A stretch of 18,167 bases of DNA from Burkholderiales bacterium (GTDB taxonomy: Bacteria > Pseudomonadota > Gammaproteobacteria > Burkholderiales > Burkholderiaceae). Each line of letters starts with the position of its first letter. The first letter of the stretch is position 1. Shown here piece after piece: positions 1-6,629 of this stretch. The DNA is taken from NCBI GenBank assembly GCA_947372535.1, contig CANBUA010000069.1:1-18167 (forward strand), written 5' to 3'. The translations under genes were made by a program, and so were the position numbers. The notes under the pieces are model-generated. The model was not told the origin of the DNA, searched no databases, and saw nothing but the letters and a program-made list of their open reading frames with translations.

Positions 1-1661
1 GGCGTCACCGGGGCCAGGGTCTCGGCGAACACGCCGCGCACGGTGCGTCGGCCGGCGTAGGGCAGCAGCAAGGCCGGGTCACCCGCGCGGTAAACGGCCT
101 GGCCAGAATCCGGGTCGATCACCAGGCCCTGGGCCAGCAAGCTGGGCGATTGACTGATCTGCTCCAGGCGCCAACTCGCGCCCAGGCTGAGCTGCCACGC
201 ACCGCCCTGCAAAGCGGCCAGATCGCGCGAAACCTGCGCCTGGGCCATCCACAGCTGGCTTCGCCCACGCGTCCACTCGCCCCGAAGACGCGCGGCCTCC
301 AGTGCGGCCAGGCCTTGAGCGGACTGTTGTCCGGCGCCCAGCAAGGGGTTGTAGCGGCCATCGGCCACCGCCGCATCCAAGGCGTTGCCACTGGCATAAC
401 CATCCTTGAACGAGCTGGCCTCGCTGCGCGACCAGGTGGCGGCCACTCGGTAATCCCAGGCAGCCAACGGACCTTGGGCCCGCAGATTGAGCTGGCTCAA
501 GCTGCTGTATTCCTCACTGGTGCGCGGGCCCAGCTCCGTCAGGCGGCCAAAGGCGTAGACATCACGCACCCCGTCACCCGGGTCGAAGGGCGAGCCGGTC
601 AGGTAAAAATCAGCCAGCGAAGGCGCAATGCGGGAGATGGTCTCGCGCCGGCTGTGCAACAGGTCGGCCTCCAGCAGATGACCACCGGCCAGCGGCTGGG
701 TCGCCGACAGCAGCACGGCGTGGCCTTGCTGCTCAGGCACGATCTGCAACTGGCTGGGGAAATCGAAATAACAGGCTTCGTCGGTGCCGAAATTAACCTG
801 CGGCCCCGGGCAGGCGCCCGTCGCGCGAAAGGCGGGGTTGTAGAACTCCTCCTGGCCGCCCTTCAGGTAGATGTTGGCCGGCTGGCTGTTGTAGGCATTG
901 ACCAGGCTGGTCGCCCGCAGGCGCTGGCCACCTTCTTCAAAAATCACCACGCCAGAGCGCGCAAACGAGCGGCTGCTGGCGGCCAGTGGCGTGGTCCGGT
1001 CGGCCTGCACGCTCAGCAGGACATTGGCCCCCAGCCCTGAGGCATCGCCCCAGCCTTTGACCACGCTCACCGTGCGTTGCTGCCCGCCCTGGCGCGGCCA
1101 GTTCACGCCCACCGTGGCCTCGCCCTCGTTCAGGTCGCGCCGGGTGATCACATTGACCACACCGCCCACGGCGTCCGACCCGTAAACGGCCGACGCACCA
1201 TCGCTCAGGATTTCAACGCGCTCAATGGCGGCCAGCGGCAGGGTGTTGAGGTCCACGCCCGCCAGGTAACCCAGGAAGGTCTGCCCGGCAAAACCGGCCA
1301 CGCGGTGGCCGTTGAGCAGCACCAGGGTATTGGCCTCGCCCTGGTTGTGCAGGGACACGCCCGCAAAGCCATAACTCTCGCCGCCGACGATGCCTGTGCT
1401 CACCTGAGCATTGAGCATTTGTGGCAATTGCCCCAGCAACTCGGGCAGCGTGCGGGCGCTGCTGTGCTCGATTTGCGTGCGAGTGAGCACTTGCATCGGG
1501 TAAGCGGAAGTGTCCAGCTGCGGCAGGCTGCTGCCGGTGACCACGACCGTCGGCAAGGTGAGCTCCGCCCAGCCCATCAAGGGCCAACAAAGCGCGCTGG
1601 ACAAAGCGCAGGCGCTCAGCAGAGCGGCCGCACAAGGGCGGCCGGAGGTGTTTGTTCGCAT
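1..1661 (-). CDS. TonB-dependent outer membrane receptor, N-terminal part (runs off the left edge)
   Basis: This is the first 553 residues of an outer membrane active-transport receptor; the rest of the beta-barrel lies outside the window. The ATG at 1661 begins a signal peptide (about residues 1-32, ending MGWA) followed by LTLPTVVVTGSS, the usual junction into the plug domain. The plug (about 45-175) carries TLPELLGQLPQ, LVLLNGHRVAG and the family signature IERVEILSDGASAVYGSDAV followed by GGVVNVITRR. The remainder has alternating polar/aromatic barrel strands and Cys-containing loops. The frame stays open to position 1 with no stop. The substrate cannot be told: siderophore, cobalamin and sugar receptors all share these plug motifs, and no transport partner is visible. 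No clear Shine-Dalgarno precedes the ATG, so the exact start is less sure than the identity. Confidence 0.93.
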   Translation of the reverse strand, partial: MRTNTSGRPCAAALLSACALSSALCWPLMGWAELTLPTVVVTGSSLPQLDTSAYPMQVLTRTQIEHSSARTLPELLGQLPQMLNAQVSTGIVGGESYGFAGVSLHNQGEANTLVLLNGHRVAGFAGQTFLGYLAGVDLNTLPLAAIERVEILSDGASAVYGSDAVGGVVNVITRRDLNEGEATVGVNWPRQGGQQRTVSVVKGWGDASGLGANVLLSVQADRTTPLAASSRSFARSGVVIFEEGGQRLRATSLVNAYNSQPANIYLKGGQEEFYNPAFRATGACPGPQVNFGTDEACYFDFPSQLQIVPEQQGHAVLLSATQPLAGGHLLEADLLHSRRETISRIAPSLADFYLTGSPFDPGDGVRDVYAFGRLTELGPRTSEEYSSLSQLNLRAQGPLAAWDYRVAATWSRSEASSFKDGYASGNALDAAVADGRYNPLLGAGQQSAQGLAALEAARLRGEWTRGRSQLWMAQAQVSRDLAALQGGAWQLSLGASWRLEQISQSPSLLAQGLVIDPDSGQAVYRAGDPALLLPYAGRRTVRGVFAETLAPVT

Positions 1662-1703
1662 GGCGGGCGGGGCGGCGAACACGCCCTTTGGGGGGGAGGC
1701 AGG

Positions 1704-1738
1704 GCCCTATTGTGCAATCCGTAGGGCATCCGTAAGGC
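1704..1738. promoter_or_regulatory. Candidate operator: CCCTA/TAGGG inverted repeat plus 11-bp tandem repeat
   Basis: Two overlapping patterns lie between the TonB receptor and the small divergent ORF. GCCCTA (1704-1709) and TAGGGC (1722-1727) form an inverted repeat with a 12-nt spacer. ATCCGTAGGGC (1717-1727) is followed directly by ATCCGTAAGGC (1728-1738), an 11-bp tandem repeat with one mismatch, which places both copies on the same face of the helix. Such spacing is typical of response-regulator sites; the regulator is unknown. The TAGGG half-site also occurs in the 16080-16110 operator. Confidence 0.4.
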
Positions 1739-1780
1739 CACGCAGGGAGCATGCCTGCATCGACCTCAACGGAGTACCTC

Positions 1781-1909
1781 ATGAGCTTGCTGCCCCTGCT
1801 CGACCAGTTGTCCCACTGGTTTCCACCCACCCTGGCGCCCCTCACCGTGGGCCTTTGGCTGGCGGGCCTGATGCTGATGCAGCACCTGGCCCACCGCCTG
1901 GGGCGATGA
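1781..1909 (+). CDS. Possible 42-residue single-pass membrane microprotein
   Basis: An ATG at 1781 is preceded by GGAG (1771-1774) at 6-nt spacing and opens a 42-codon frame that stops at 1907-1909, just before the end of the convergent OmpA gene at 1927. The product begins MSLLPLLDQLSHWFPP and has one hydrophobic stretch (about residues 17-34, TLAPLTVGLWLAGLMLMQ) followed by a basic end, HLAHRLGR. That is the composition of a small inner-membrane peptide with a cytoplasmic C-terminus. I do not recognise the family. It sits divergently from the TonB receptor and would share its upstream region. The case rests only on ribosome-site, hydrophobicity and position; chance ORFs of this size are common in GC-rich DNA. 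Confidence 0.4.
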   Translation: MSLLPLLDQLSHWFPPTLAPLTVGLWLAGLMLMQHLAHRLGR

Positions 1910-1926
1910 GTTACGCCTGTCGTCGA

Positions 1927-2730
1927 TCAGCGTGCGCGTGAACCCACAGCTTCGATGACCACGCGGCGATCGGGGGCCAGGCAATCGACCAGCGCCTTGT
2001 TGCGGCCGCTTTCGCCCATCTTGCCGTTCTTGCAAGTGTCACCCGTGACTGGATCGGTCTCGCCGCGGCCTTCGATGAAGACGCGGTCAGCGGCCACACC
2101 TTGGCTGATCAGGAAGTCCTTGACCGTCTGAGCGCGCTCGTTGGACAACTTGAGGTTGTAGGCGGGGGTGCCGATGCGGTCGGTGTGACCGACGGCGACC
2201 ACGGCTTCAAGCTTGATGTTCTTGAGTTGCTGTGCGAAGTTTTCAAGCTTGGTCTTGCCCTCGGCGCTCAAGGTGGCCTTGTCGAAGGCGAACAATGCAT
2301 CGGCAGGGATGGTGACCTTGTCGGACGTGGCCACAGGCGCTGGTGCTGGTGCAGGCGCAGGGGCTTGAACCATCGGAGCAGGCGGCACGACCTTGACCGT
2401 GCAGGCGCCGGCAGGCATCAGCGGCTCGTCACAAGCGCAGCCAGCGGAGAAGGGGCTGCCTTCCACACGGGTGGCCATGGCGCTTTCCACCGACCAGAAG
2501 CCCGTCCGCACGCACAGACCGTAGCCGCTGCGAACGATGTCGCGGCGGGTGGTGGTCACGTAGGCGCCGGCGTCACCGCCCTCGGCCACGAAAATCGAAT
2601 TGGGCGTGGGGGTGAATGTTTGAGCGTTGGCCACGTTCGAGAACGTGCCGACCAGCGCGATGACCGAAGCGGCCAGCAGCGCATGGTGCTTGAAACGGGG
2701 CGACGACTGGAATGAGGTGGAAGTCTTCAT
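1927..2730 (-). CDS. OmpA-family envelope protein with C-terminal peptidoglycan-binding domain
   Basis: A 267-residue exported protein. The chosen ATG at 2730 follows AAAGGTTC and starts a clean signal peptide (MKTSTSFQ..., hydrophobic about 17-30, cleavage likely after ANA at 36); the in-frame ATG at 2781 would add 17 unlikely residues. Mature residues 38-110 are a short Cys-containing region, too short for an eight-strand barrel. An Ala-Pro linker (about 120-134) follows, then an OmpA C-terminal domain (about 139-263) with FAFDKATLSAEGK, VVAVGHTDRIG, YNLKLSNERA, VFIEGRGETDPV and a final DRRVVIEAVG. This domain anchors envelope proteins to peptidoglycan; Asp and Arg of the TD and NERA/DRR motifs are present. 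It is probably a periplasmic or outer-membrane-associated stabiliser. Its promoter region holds the 18-bp sequence shared with the BON gene, which implies common control. The LuxR-type regulator at 2979 is transcribed divergently. Confidence 0.93.
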   Translation of the reverse strand: MKTSTSFQSSPRFKHHALLAASVIALVGTFSNVANAQTFTPTPNSIFVAEGGDAGAYVTTTRRDIVRSGYGLCVRTGFWSVESAMATRVEGSPFSAGCACDEPLMPAGACTVKVVPPAPMVQAPAPAPAPAPVATSDKVTIPADALFAFDKATLSAEGKTKLENFAQQLKNIKLEAVVAVGHTDRIGTPAYNLKLSNERAQTVKDFLISQGVAADRVFIEGRGETDPVTGDTCKNGKMGESGRNKALVDCLAPDRRVVIEAVGSRAR

Positions 2731-2830
2731 GGCTGAACCTTTTGATGCGTGGGTTGAATTCGATGAGGCCATTGTTCCCATCAGCGGGGCGCCAGGCAGT
2801 CGGGCGGGACCGTCAAGCTTTGTAGGCGTT

Positions 2831-2870
2831 CGCTGATCCGCGTGTCAGTCAGCGTCGTGTCAGCGTTGTC
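2831..2870. promoter_or_regulatory. Shared upstream sequence (copy 1), 100 bp before the OmpA-like gene
   Basis: CGCTGATCCGCGTGTCAG (2831-2848) matches 17 of 18 bases of 6630-6647, which lies 109 bp before the BON lipoprotein gene, in the same orientation relative to the gene. It is followed by two further partial TGTCAG copies (GTGTCAG at 2842-2848, GTGTCAGCG at 2858-2866). The likely role is a regulator binding site or an upstream promoter element; the protein that binds is not known, but the two-component genes next door are obvious candidates. Confidence 0.55.
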
Positions 2871-2902
2871 CTACGCCATCATCAGACGCCCCCGACCCTG
2901 CT

Positions 2903-2932
2903 CTCGTCCAGACGAGGGCTCCGAGGCTGGAC
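2903..2932. promoter_or_regulatory. Nested inverted repeats in the leader of the LuxR-type regulator gene
   Basis: CTCGTC-CA-GACGAG (2903-2916) is a perfect 6-bp inverted repeat, and GTCCAG (2906-2911) pairs with CTGGAC (2927-2932), so two mutually exclusive stems overlap. They lie 47-76 bp before the regulator start at 2979. This could be an autoregulatory operator or a leader structure. No promoter hexamers are convincing in the 2731-2978 intergenic region. Confidence 0.3.
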
Positions 2933-2978
2933 AAAACCCCTTAAGCTTGACGGCAAGCCAACGAGGAGACCGACGGTG

Positions 2979-3611
2979 ATGATTCGACTGGGGTTGTTCG
3001 ACGACCACGACATTGTTCGTGCCGGGTTTCGCCACGTCCTCAGCGGACACAGCGACATCACCATTGCCGCCGAGGGTGGCACTGGCCGGGAAGCCCTGGA
3101 CGCCATTCGTAAAGCCGACCTGTCCGTCGCGGTGATTGATCTGTCGATGCCCGACCTGTCCGGCATCGACGTGCTCAAACAGGCCAAGGCCATCAAGCCG
3201 GAGATGGGCATCCTCATCCTGAGCGGCTACGCTGAAGAACAATATGGGCTCAATGTGCTCAAGGCTGGCGCCAGCGGATTCCTGAGCAAGGACATGGCCG
3301 CTGACCAATTGGTCTCGGCCGTGCGCACCGTGGCCGCCGGCCGCCGCTACATCAGCCCGCGCCTGAGCGAGTTGCTCGCCATGGGCCTGACCCATGACAT
3401 CGAACAGCCCACGCATTTGAAGCTGTCCGAACGTGAGTTCCAGATTTTTTCCAAGCTGGTCAAAGGCCGCAGCGTCACAGAGATCGCCGACGAACTCTGC
3501 CTGAGCGCCAAGACCATCAGCACCTACCGAAGCCGCCTGCTCGAAAAGATGGCCGTGGGCTCCAATGCCGAGCTGGCCCAGTATGCCGTCAAGCACAACC
3601 TCATCACCTGA
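2979..3611 (+). CDS. LuxR/NarL-type response regulator
   Basis: A 210-residue two-component regulator: receiver domain (about 1-118) and LuxR-type helix-turn-helix (about 148-205). The acidic pair is D8/D9 in FDDHD, the phosphoacceptor is D54 in VIDLSMPD, the switch residues are S82 and K104 (FLSKD). The DNA-binding part reads KLSEREFQIFSKLVKG followed by VTEIADELCLSAKTISTYR, the canonical recognition helix of this class. GAGGAG at 2963-2968 serves either the ATG at 2979 or an in-frame GTG at 2976; I prefer the ATG. The stand-alone receiver gene begins 10 nt after its stop, so the two are co-transcribed. The convergent CHASE3 HisKA_3 kinase at 4067-5467 is the natural partner, since HisKA_3 kinases pair with this regulator class. 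Likely targets include the divergent OmpA-like gene, by inference from position only. Confidence 0.93.
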   Translation: MIRLGLFDDHDIVRAGFRHVLSGHSDITIAAEGGTGREALDAIRKADLSVAVIDLSMPDLSGIDVLKQAKAIKPEMGILILSGYAEEQYGLNVLKAGASGFLSKDMAADQLVSAVRTVAAGRRYISPRLSELLAMGLTHDIEQPTHLKLSEREFQIFSKLVKGRSVTEIADELCLSAKTISTYRSRLLEKMAVGSNAELAQYAVKHNLIT

Positions 3612-3621
3612 AACCTCGTCG

Positions 3622-4041
3622 ATGGACCGCCCGATCCACCCTCGCCCCAGACAGCCCGACGCGCCGCGCGTGCGCGTGCAAATCGTGGAAGACCTGCCCA
3701 AGGTGCAGGAGTTGCTGCGCGGCGAGATCGAAGATGACCAGCGCTTTGCCGTCTCCGGCATCGACGACACCGAATCAGAAGCCCTGGCACGTTGCCTGCG
3801 GGACCGCCCCGATGCCTTGGTGGTGGACCTTAACCTGCGCGAAGGCTCCGGCCTGGGGCTGATCAGCGCGATCCGCCAGCATTACGAGCCGCAAGATCGC
3901 CCCCTGATGATCGTGGTGACGAATCACACGTTGGCCGCCTTGCAGGCCGCGAGCATCAAGTTCGGTGCCGATCATTTCCTGGACAAGAGCCGGGACCTGC
4001 CCAAGCTGAACAAGATCCTGGCCAAGGTGTTCTACCCTTGA
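3622..4041 (+). CDS. Stand-alone receiver-domain protein
   Basis: A 139-residue protein consisting of one receiver domain and nothing else. It has the acidic E23-D24 pair (VQIVEDLPK), the phosphoacceptor D69 in LVVDLNLREGSG, the switch Thr at T100 (IVVTNHT) and the conserved Lys at K122 (FLDKSRD). The first 16 residues are a basic, proline-rich tail. An ORF opening exists from 3565 but overlaps the preceding regulator; the ATG at 3622, 10 nt after that regulator's stop, gives a sensible domain boundary though without a clear Shine-Dalgarno, so translation may be coupled. With no output domain it may act as a phosphate sink, a phosphorelay intermediate or an allosteric partner of the neighbouring kinase. 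Its receiver resembles that of the regulator at 10429 (EDLP..., VDL-L--GSG), suggesting common ancestry. Confidence 0.88.
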   Translation: MDRPIHPRPRQPDAPRVRVQIVEDLPKVQELLRGEIEDDQRFAVSGIDDTESEALARCLRDRPDALVVDLNLREGSGLGLISAIRQHYEPQDRPLMIVVTNHTLAALQAASIKFGADHFLDKSRDLPKLNKILAKVFYP

Positions 4042-4045
4042 GTTG

Positions 4046-4076
4046 GGCGGCGCCTGAGCCTTGGGTTCAGGCCGCC
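4046..4076. terminator. Hairpin between the convergent receiver and kinase genes
   Basis: GGCG(GC)GCCTGA at 4046-4057 pairs with TCAGGCCGCC at 4067-4076, with a 2-nt bulge and a 9-nt loop. It lies between convergent stop codons at 4041 and 4069 and overlaps the kinase stop. No T-run follows on either strand, so it is at best a weak or factor-assisted terminator. Confidence 0.3.
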
Positions 4077-5467
4077 ACTGGCTCGTTCACCTCAACAGGC
4101 ACCCAGGCCTGGATGAGCGTGCCCTCACCAGGCCCCGTGCCAATCTCGAAGCGCCCGCCCAAAGCGCGCACCCGATGCCGCATGCCCGCCAGCCCATGGC
4201 TGAGGTGATTGGGCCGAAAGCCCGTCATGCCGATGCCATCGTCCCGGATGGACAAATGCCAATGGTCGATCTCGTGCTTGAGACCCACCTCGACGATGGA
4301 GGCCTGCGCATACTTGATCGCGTTATTGACGGCCTCCTGCACGAGTCGGTAGAGGTCGATGGCGATGTGCGGCGGCACGGTTGGGGCATCCTCGGGCACG
4401 GCCACATCGCAGGCCAAGTCAGCGCGGTCACAGGTGTCCTGCACATACCACTGCAAGGCCGCAGGCAAACCCAGGTGATCGAGCAATGAAGGCCGCAGGC
4501 TCTCGATCACGCGTCGCTTGAGGTTGACCGCGTCATCGATGGAGCCGGTCAACTGCGACAGGCGGGGCAAGGCATCCGGGTCGGTCGATGCCAGCCGGCC
4601 TTCGAGCCAAGCCACGTCCAGCTTGGCCGAGGTCAGCAGCGCGCCGAACTCGTCGTGCAGGTCGCGCGCCAAGGTGCGGCGCTCGCGCTCGGCGTTGTTC
4701 TGAAGGTAGGTGGACAGCTCGGAGAGTTCTTGCGTGCGCTCATCGACCGCCGTCTCCAGCGACAAGGCATGCGCCGACAACTCCTCCTGCTGCATCTCGC
4801 GGTCGTAGAAGTTTTTCACCAGCGTGGCGCCCAGGGCCGCCAGGAACGCCAGGTTCAGAAAAACGACCAAGCCCACGCCCAGGCGTTGGCGCCGAAACAG
4901 GTCGGACAAGGTGTCGAGGTGATCATGCAGGCGCTTGGCCAGCAGTCGGTCCAGCACATCGCTTTCCTGGCTGACGCGCATCATCAGGGTCAGGCTCTCA
5001 TCGGTGTGGAGGGTGGCCATGGCCAGGCCGGGCTGGCGGTCGCGCGCCATGTGCACCGTGAGGTTCAGCTCGTCGATCTTCTCGTCGAGCATGTCGCCCA
5101 GTTTGGTGATGTGGGGGCGCAGGGCCGGATCACTGCCCAGGAAGGCCATGAGCGAGCCATGCGCCTGACGCGCCCGGGTGACGGCCTCTTCATAAGGTGC
5201 GAGATAGCGCGCTTCGTTGGTGAGCAGGTAGCCGCGCTGGCTGGATTCGGCACGCAGCAGTTGCTCGTTGATGCGCAAGAGCGACATCTGCCCCTGCATG
5301 CTGCGATCGACTTCTTGGCGCTGGGCGTTGATGCCCTGAAAGGCCAGCTCCGACACCGCGAACACCAGGATGGAGACCAGGGCGGTCATGGCCAGCACAA
5401 GCAGCACCTTTGGGGGCACGGCCCGGAACCAGCGGGCCAGCGTTGCGGTAGGGGACATGGCGGTCAA
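4067..5467 (-). CDS. CHASE3-domain sensor histidine kinase (HisKA_3 type)
   Basis: A membrane sensor kinase of about 466 residues. Two transmembrane helices (about 19-41 and 198-219) flank an extracytoplasmic helical region with the CHASE3 signature (LLRAESSQRGYLLTNEARYL). Then come a coiled coil (about 225-260), the HisKA_3 phosphorylation helix ERRTLARDLHDEFGALLTSA with phosphoacceptor His at about 271, and an ATPase domain with N-box LVQEAVNNAIKYA, G1 IRDDGIGM and G2 HGLAGMRHRV. All catalytic motifs are intact. Start choice: AGGAG (complement of 5475-5479) is 7 nt before an in-frame TTG at 5467, 16 nt before the ATG at 5458 and cannot serve the ATG at 5518, so I place the start at TTG 5467; ATG 5458 is the main alternative. 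It converges with the LuxR-type regulator/receiver pair, its probable partners. The stimulus sensed by CHASE3 is unknown. Confidence 0.9.
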   Translation of the reverse strand: MTAMSPTATLARWFRAVPPKVLLVLAMTALVSILVFAVSELAFQGINAQRQEVDRSMQGQMSLLRINEQLLRAESSQRGYLLTNEARYLAPYEEAVTRARQAHGSLMAFLGSDPALRPHITKLGDMLDEKIDELNLTVHMARDRQPGLAMATLHTDESLTLMMRVSQESDVLDRLLAKRLHDHLDTLSDLFRRQRLGVGLVVFLNLAFLAALGATLVKNFYDREMQQEELSAHALSLETAVDERTQELSELSTYLQNNAERERRTLARDLHDEFGALLTSAKLDVAWLEGRLASTDPDALPRLSQLTGSIDDAVNLKRRVIESLRPSLLDHLGLPAALQWYVQDTCDRADLACDVAVPEDAPTVPPHIAIDLYRLVQEAVNNAIKYAQASIVEVGLKHEIDHWHLSIRDDGIGMTGFRPNHLSHGLAGMRHRVRALGGRFEIGTGPGEGTLIQAWVPVEVNEPVAA

Positions 5468-5527
5468 TGAGGGGCTCCTGGGGGCTTGAATGCAAGGCGC
5501 ATTGTCAACCAGTGCCATTCAACAATG

Positions 5528-5564
5528 AAAAGAAAAGAGGCCGACGGGAAAACCACCGTCGGCC
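5528..5564 (-). terminator. Rho-independent terminator after the DUF1328 gene
   Basis: Read on the minus strand, a perfect 9-bp stem (GGCCGACGG, 5564-5556; pairing CCGTCGGCC, 5547-5539) with an 8-nt loop is followed by TCTTTTCTTTT (5538-5528). It lies 67 bp after the DUF1328 stop and separates that cluster from the kinase gene downstream on the same strand. Confidence 0.85.
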
Positions 5565-5630
5565 AAGGGTCACCACCTCGCGGGGGAGCAGGTGGGACCA
5601 GGGGGATCGTTGTTGTGTGTGGTCAGTGCG

Positions 5631-5792
5631 TCATCGCCTGATCAGGCCCATCACCAGGGAGACCAAGAAGCCCACCAGGAAGATGAAGAACAGGATCTTG
5701 GCGATCTCGGCGGCGCCCACCGCGATGCCGCCAAAGCCGAAGACGGCGGCGATCAAAGCGATGACGAAAAATACAGCGGCGTAATGAAGCAT
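5631..5792 (-). CDS. DUF1328 (YtjA-like) small inner-membrane protein
   Basis: A 53-residue, very hydrophobic protein, [20 protein letters not shown] at the start and [18 protein letters not shown] at the end, with two transmembrane helices (about 4-22 and 31-49) joined by [12 protein letters not shown]. Length, the [23 protein letters not shown] pattern and the basic C-terminus are those of DUF1328/YtjA. The ATG at 5792 is preceded by CGGAG; longer in-frame openings lack support. It is the last gene of a BON-DUF883-DUF1328 run and is followed by a strong terminator. Members of this family are small membrane proteins without a defined biochemical role; they often occur near stress-induced envelope genes, which fits this context. 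Confidence 0.9.
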   Translation of the reverse strand: MLHYAAVFFVIALIAAVFGFGGIAVGAAEIAKILFFIFLVGFLVSLVMGLIRR

Positions 5793-5838
5793 GTTGCTCT
5801 CCGGTGAGCCGGGGTCTGGATCAGGCCCCGACAAAGCC

Positions 5839-6132
5839 TCAGCGGCGGTTGTTGCTGGCCAGCAGGCCAACGATCAGCCCGGCGACAGCGCCCAGGCCAA
5901 TGGCTTGCCATGGGCGGTCGTGCACGTATTGGTCCGTGGCCTTGGCCGCGACCTTGGTACGGGTCTTGGCTTCGTCGGCAAACTGGACCACCTTGGTCTG
6001 GGCAGAGCCAAAGGCTTGCTTGACGCGGCCTTGCACGCTGTCGGCGCCGGCTTCAGTGTTGATGGTGTCGAGCAGGCTGTGAACCTGTGTCATGACGTTG
6101 TCGAGGTCTCGCTTGAGTCTGGTTTGGCCCAT
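5839..6132 (-). CDS. DUF883 (ElaB/YqjD-like) membrane-anchored protein
   Basis: A 97-residue protein with a long amphipathic helical N-terminal part (about 1-70, rich in Gln, Lys, Asp and Ala: [20 protein letters not shown]) and a C-terminal transmembrane anchor (about 76-94, [17 protein letters not shown]) ending [18 protein letters not shown] is the family hallmark before the anchor. The ATG at 6132 follows AAGGAG at 7-nt spacing. E. coli relatives (ElaB, YqjD) are stationary-phase inner-membrane proteins, YqjD being ribosome-associated; that role is known for the family, not shown here. It lies 58 bp after the BON gene and 46 bp before the DUF1328 gene on the same strand, so all three are likely one transcript. 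Confidence 0.9.
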   Translation of the reverse strand: MGQTRLKRDLDNVMTQVHSLLDTINTEAGADSVQGRVKQAFGSAQTKVVQFADEAKTRTKVAAKATDQYVHDRPWQAIGLGAVAGLIVGLLASNNRR

Positions 6133-6173
6133 GATGGACTCCTTGTCGAAATGGAAGACGTGTCAGCGGAGGT

Positions 6174-6196
6174 CAGTGGATCCGCAAGGATCACTG
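6174..6196 (-). other. Short hairpin over the stop codon of the BON gene
   Basis: CAGTGGATCC (6174-6183) pairs with GGATCACTG (6188-6196) around a GCAA-type loop with one bulged G. It covers the BON stop codon (6191-6193) and has no T-run. It may be an mRNA processing or stabilising element inside the BON-DUF883-DUF1328 transcript rather than a terminator. Confidence 0.3.
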
Positions 6197-6520
6197 ATTG
6201 GCCTTGAGGCGGATGTCGTTCTTGACCGACTCGACGCCCTTGACGTTGCGGGCAAGGTCAACAGCGCGGTTGATTTCAGCGTGGCTGTTGGCAAAGCCGC
6301 TCAGTTGGACCGAGCCCTTGAAGGTCTTGACCTTGATGTCCAGGGCATCAACGGCCTTGTCTTCCACGAAAGCGGCTTTGACCTTGGTGGTGATGACGCT
6401 GTCATCCACGGTCTCGCCAAAGCTGGACTGGGTGCTGGTGCTGGCGCAGCCAGTGGTCAGCGTCACGGCGGCGCAGCTCAGGGCGAAAAGGGGGACGAAA
6501 AGCAGGCTGGAACGGTTCAT
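6191..6520 (-). CDS. BON-domain periplasmic lipoprotein
   Basis: A 109-residue protein: signal sequence (about 1-24) ending in a lipoprotein-like LTTGC with Cys at 25, a Ser/Thr-rich spacer, and one BON domain (about 40-107) with VDDSVITTKVKAAFVED, DIKVKTFKGSVQLSGFA and the final GVESVKNDI. The BON domain binds membranes or phospholipid surfaces and occurs in OsmY, DolP and secretins. The start at 6520 is preceded by AGGAG at 7-nt spacing. Threonine at -3 of the lipobox is not the usual Leu, so the lipid attachment is probable rather than certain. It heads the three-gene envelope cluster and has the second copy of the 18-bp sequence 109 bp upstream, which ties its control to the OmpA-like gene. 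Confidence 0.9.
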   Translation of the reverse strand: MNRSSLLFVPLFALSCAAVTLTTGCASTSTQSSFGETVDDSVITTKVKAAFVEDKAVDALDIKVKTFKGSVQLSGFANSHAEINRAVDLARNVKGVESVKNDIRLKANQ

Positions 6521-6629
6521 GTGGGGCTCCTGTGGTGAACGGGTTGCATCTGTTTGATGCAGTGGTTTCACTGTAGAGAAGCCACCTTCGATGGTCTGTC
6601 AGCCACGCCTACGGTCGTTTGACGGTGGG

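Noticed and set aside
150..1724. Two plus-strand open frames (150-1040 and 1077-1724) over the TonB receptor
   Set aside because: The minus strand carries an uninterrupted receptor with signal peptide and plug signature over the whole stretch.
1662..1780. A cobalamin or other riboswitch before the TonB receptor
   Set aside because: The 119-bp region is too short and shows no conserved riboswitch core; only short repeats are visible.
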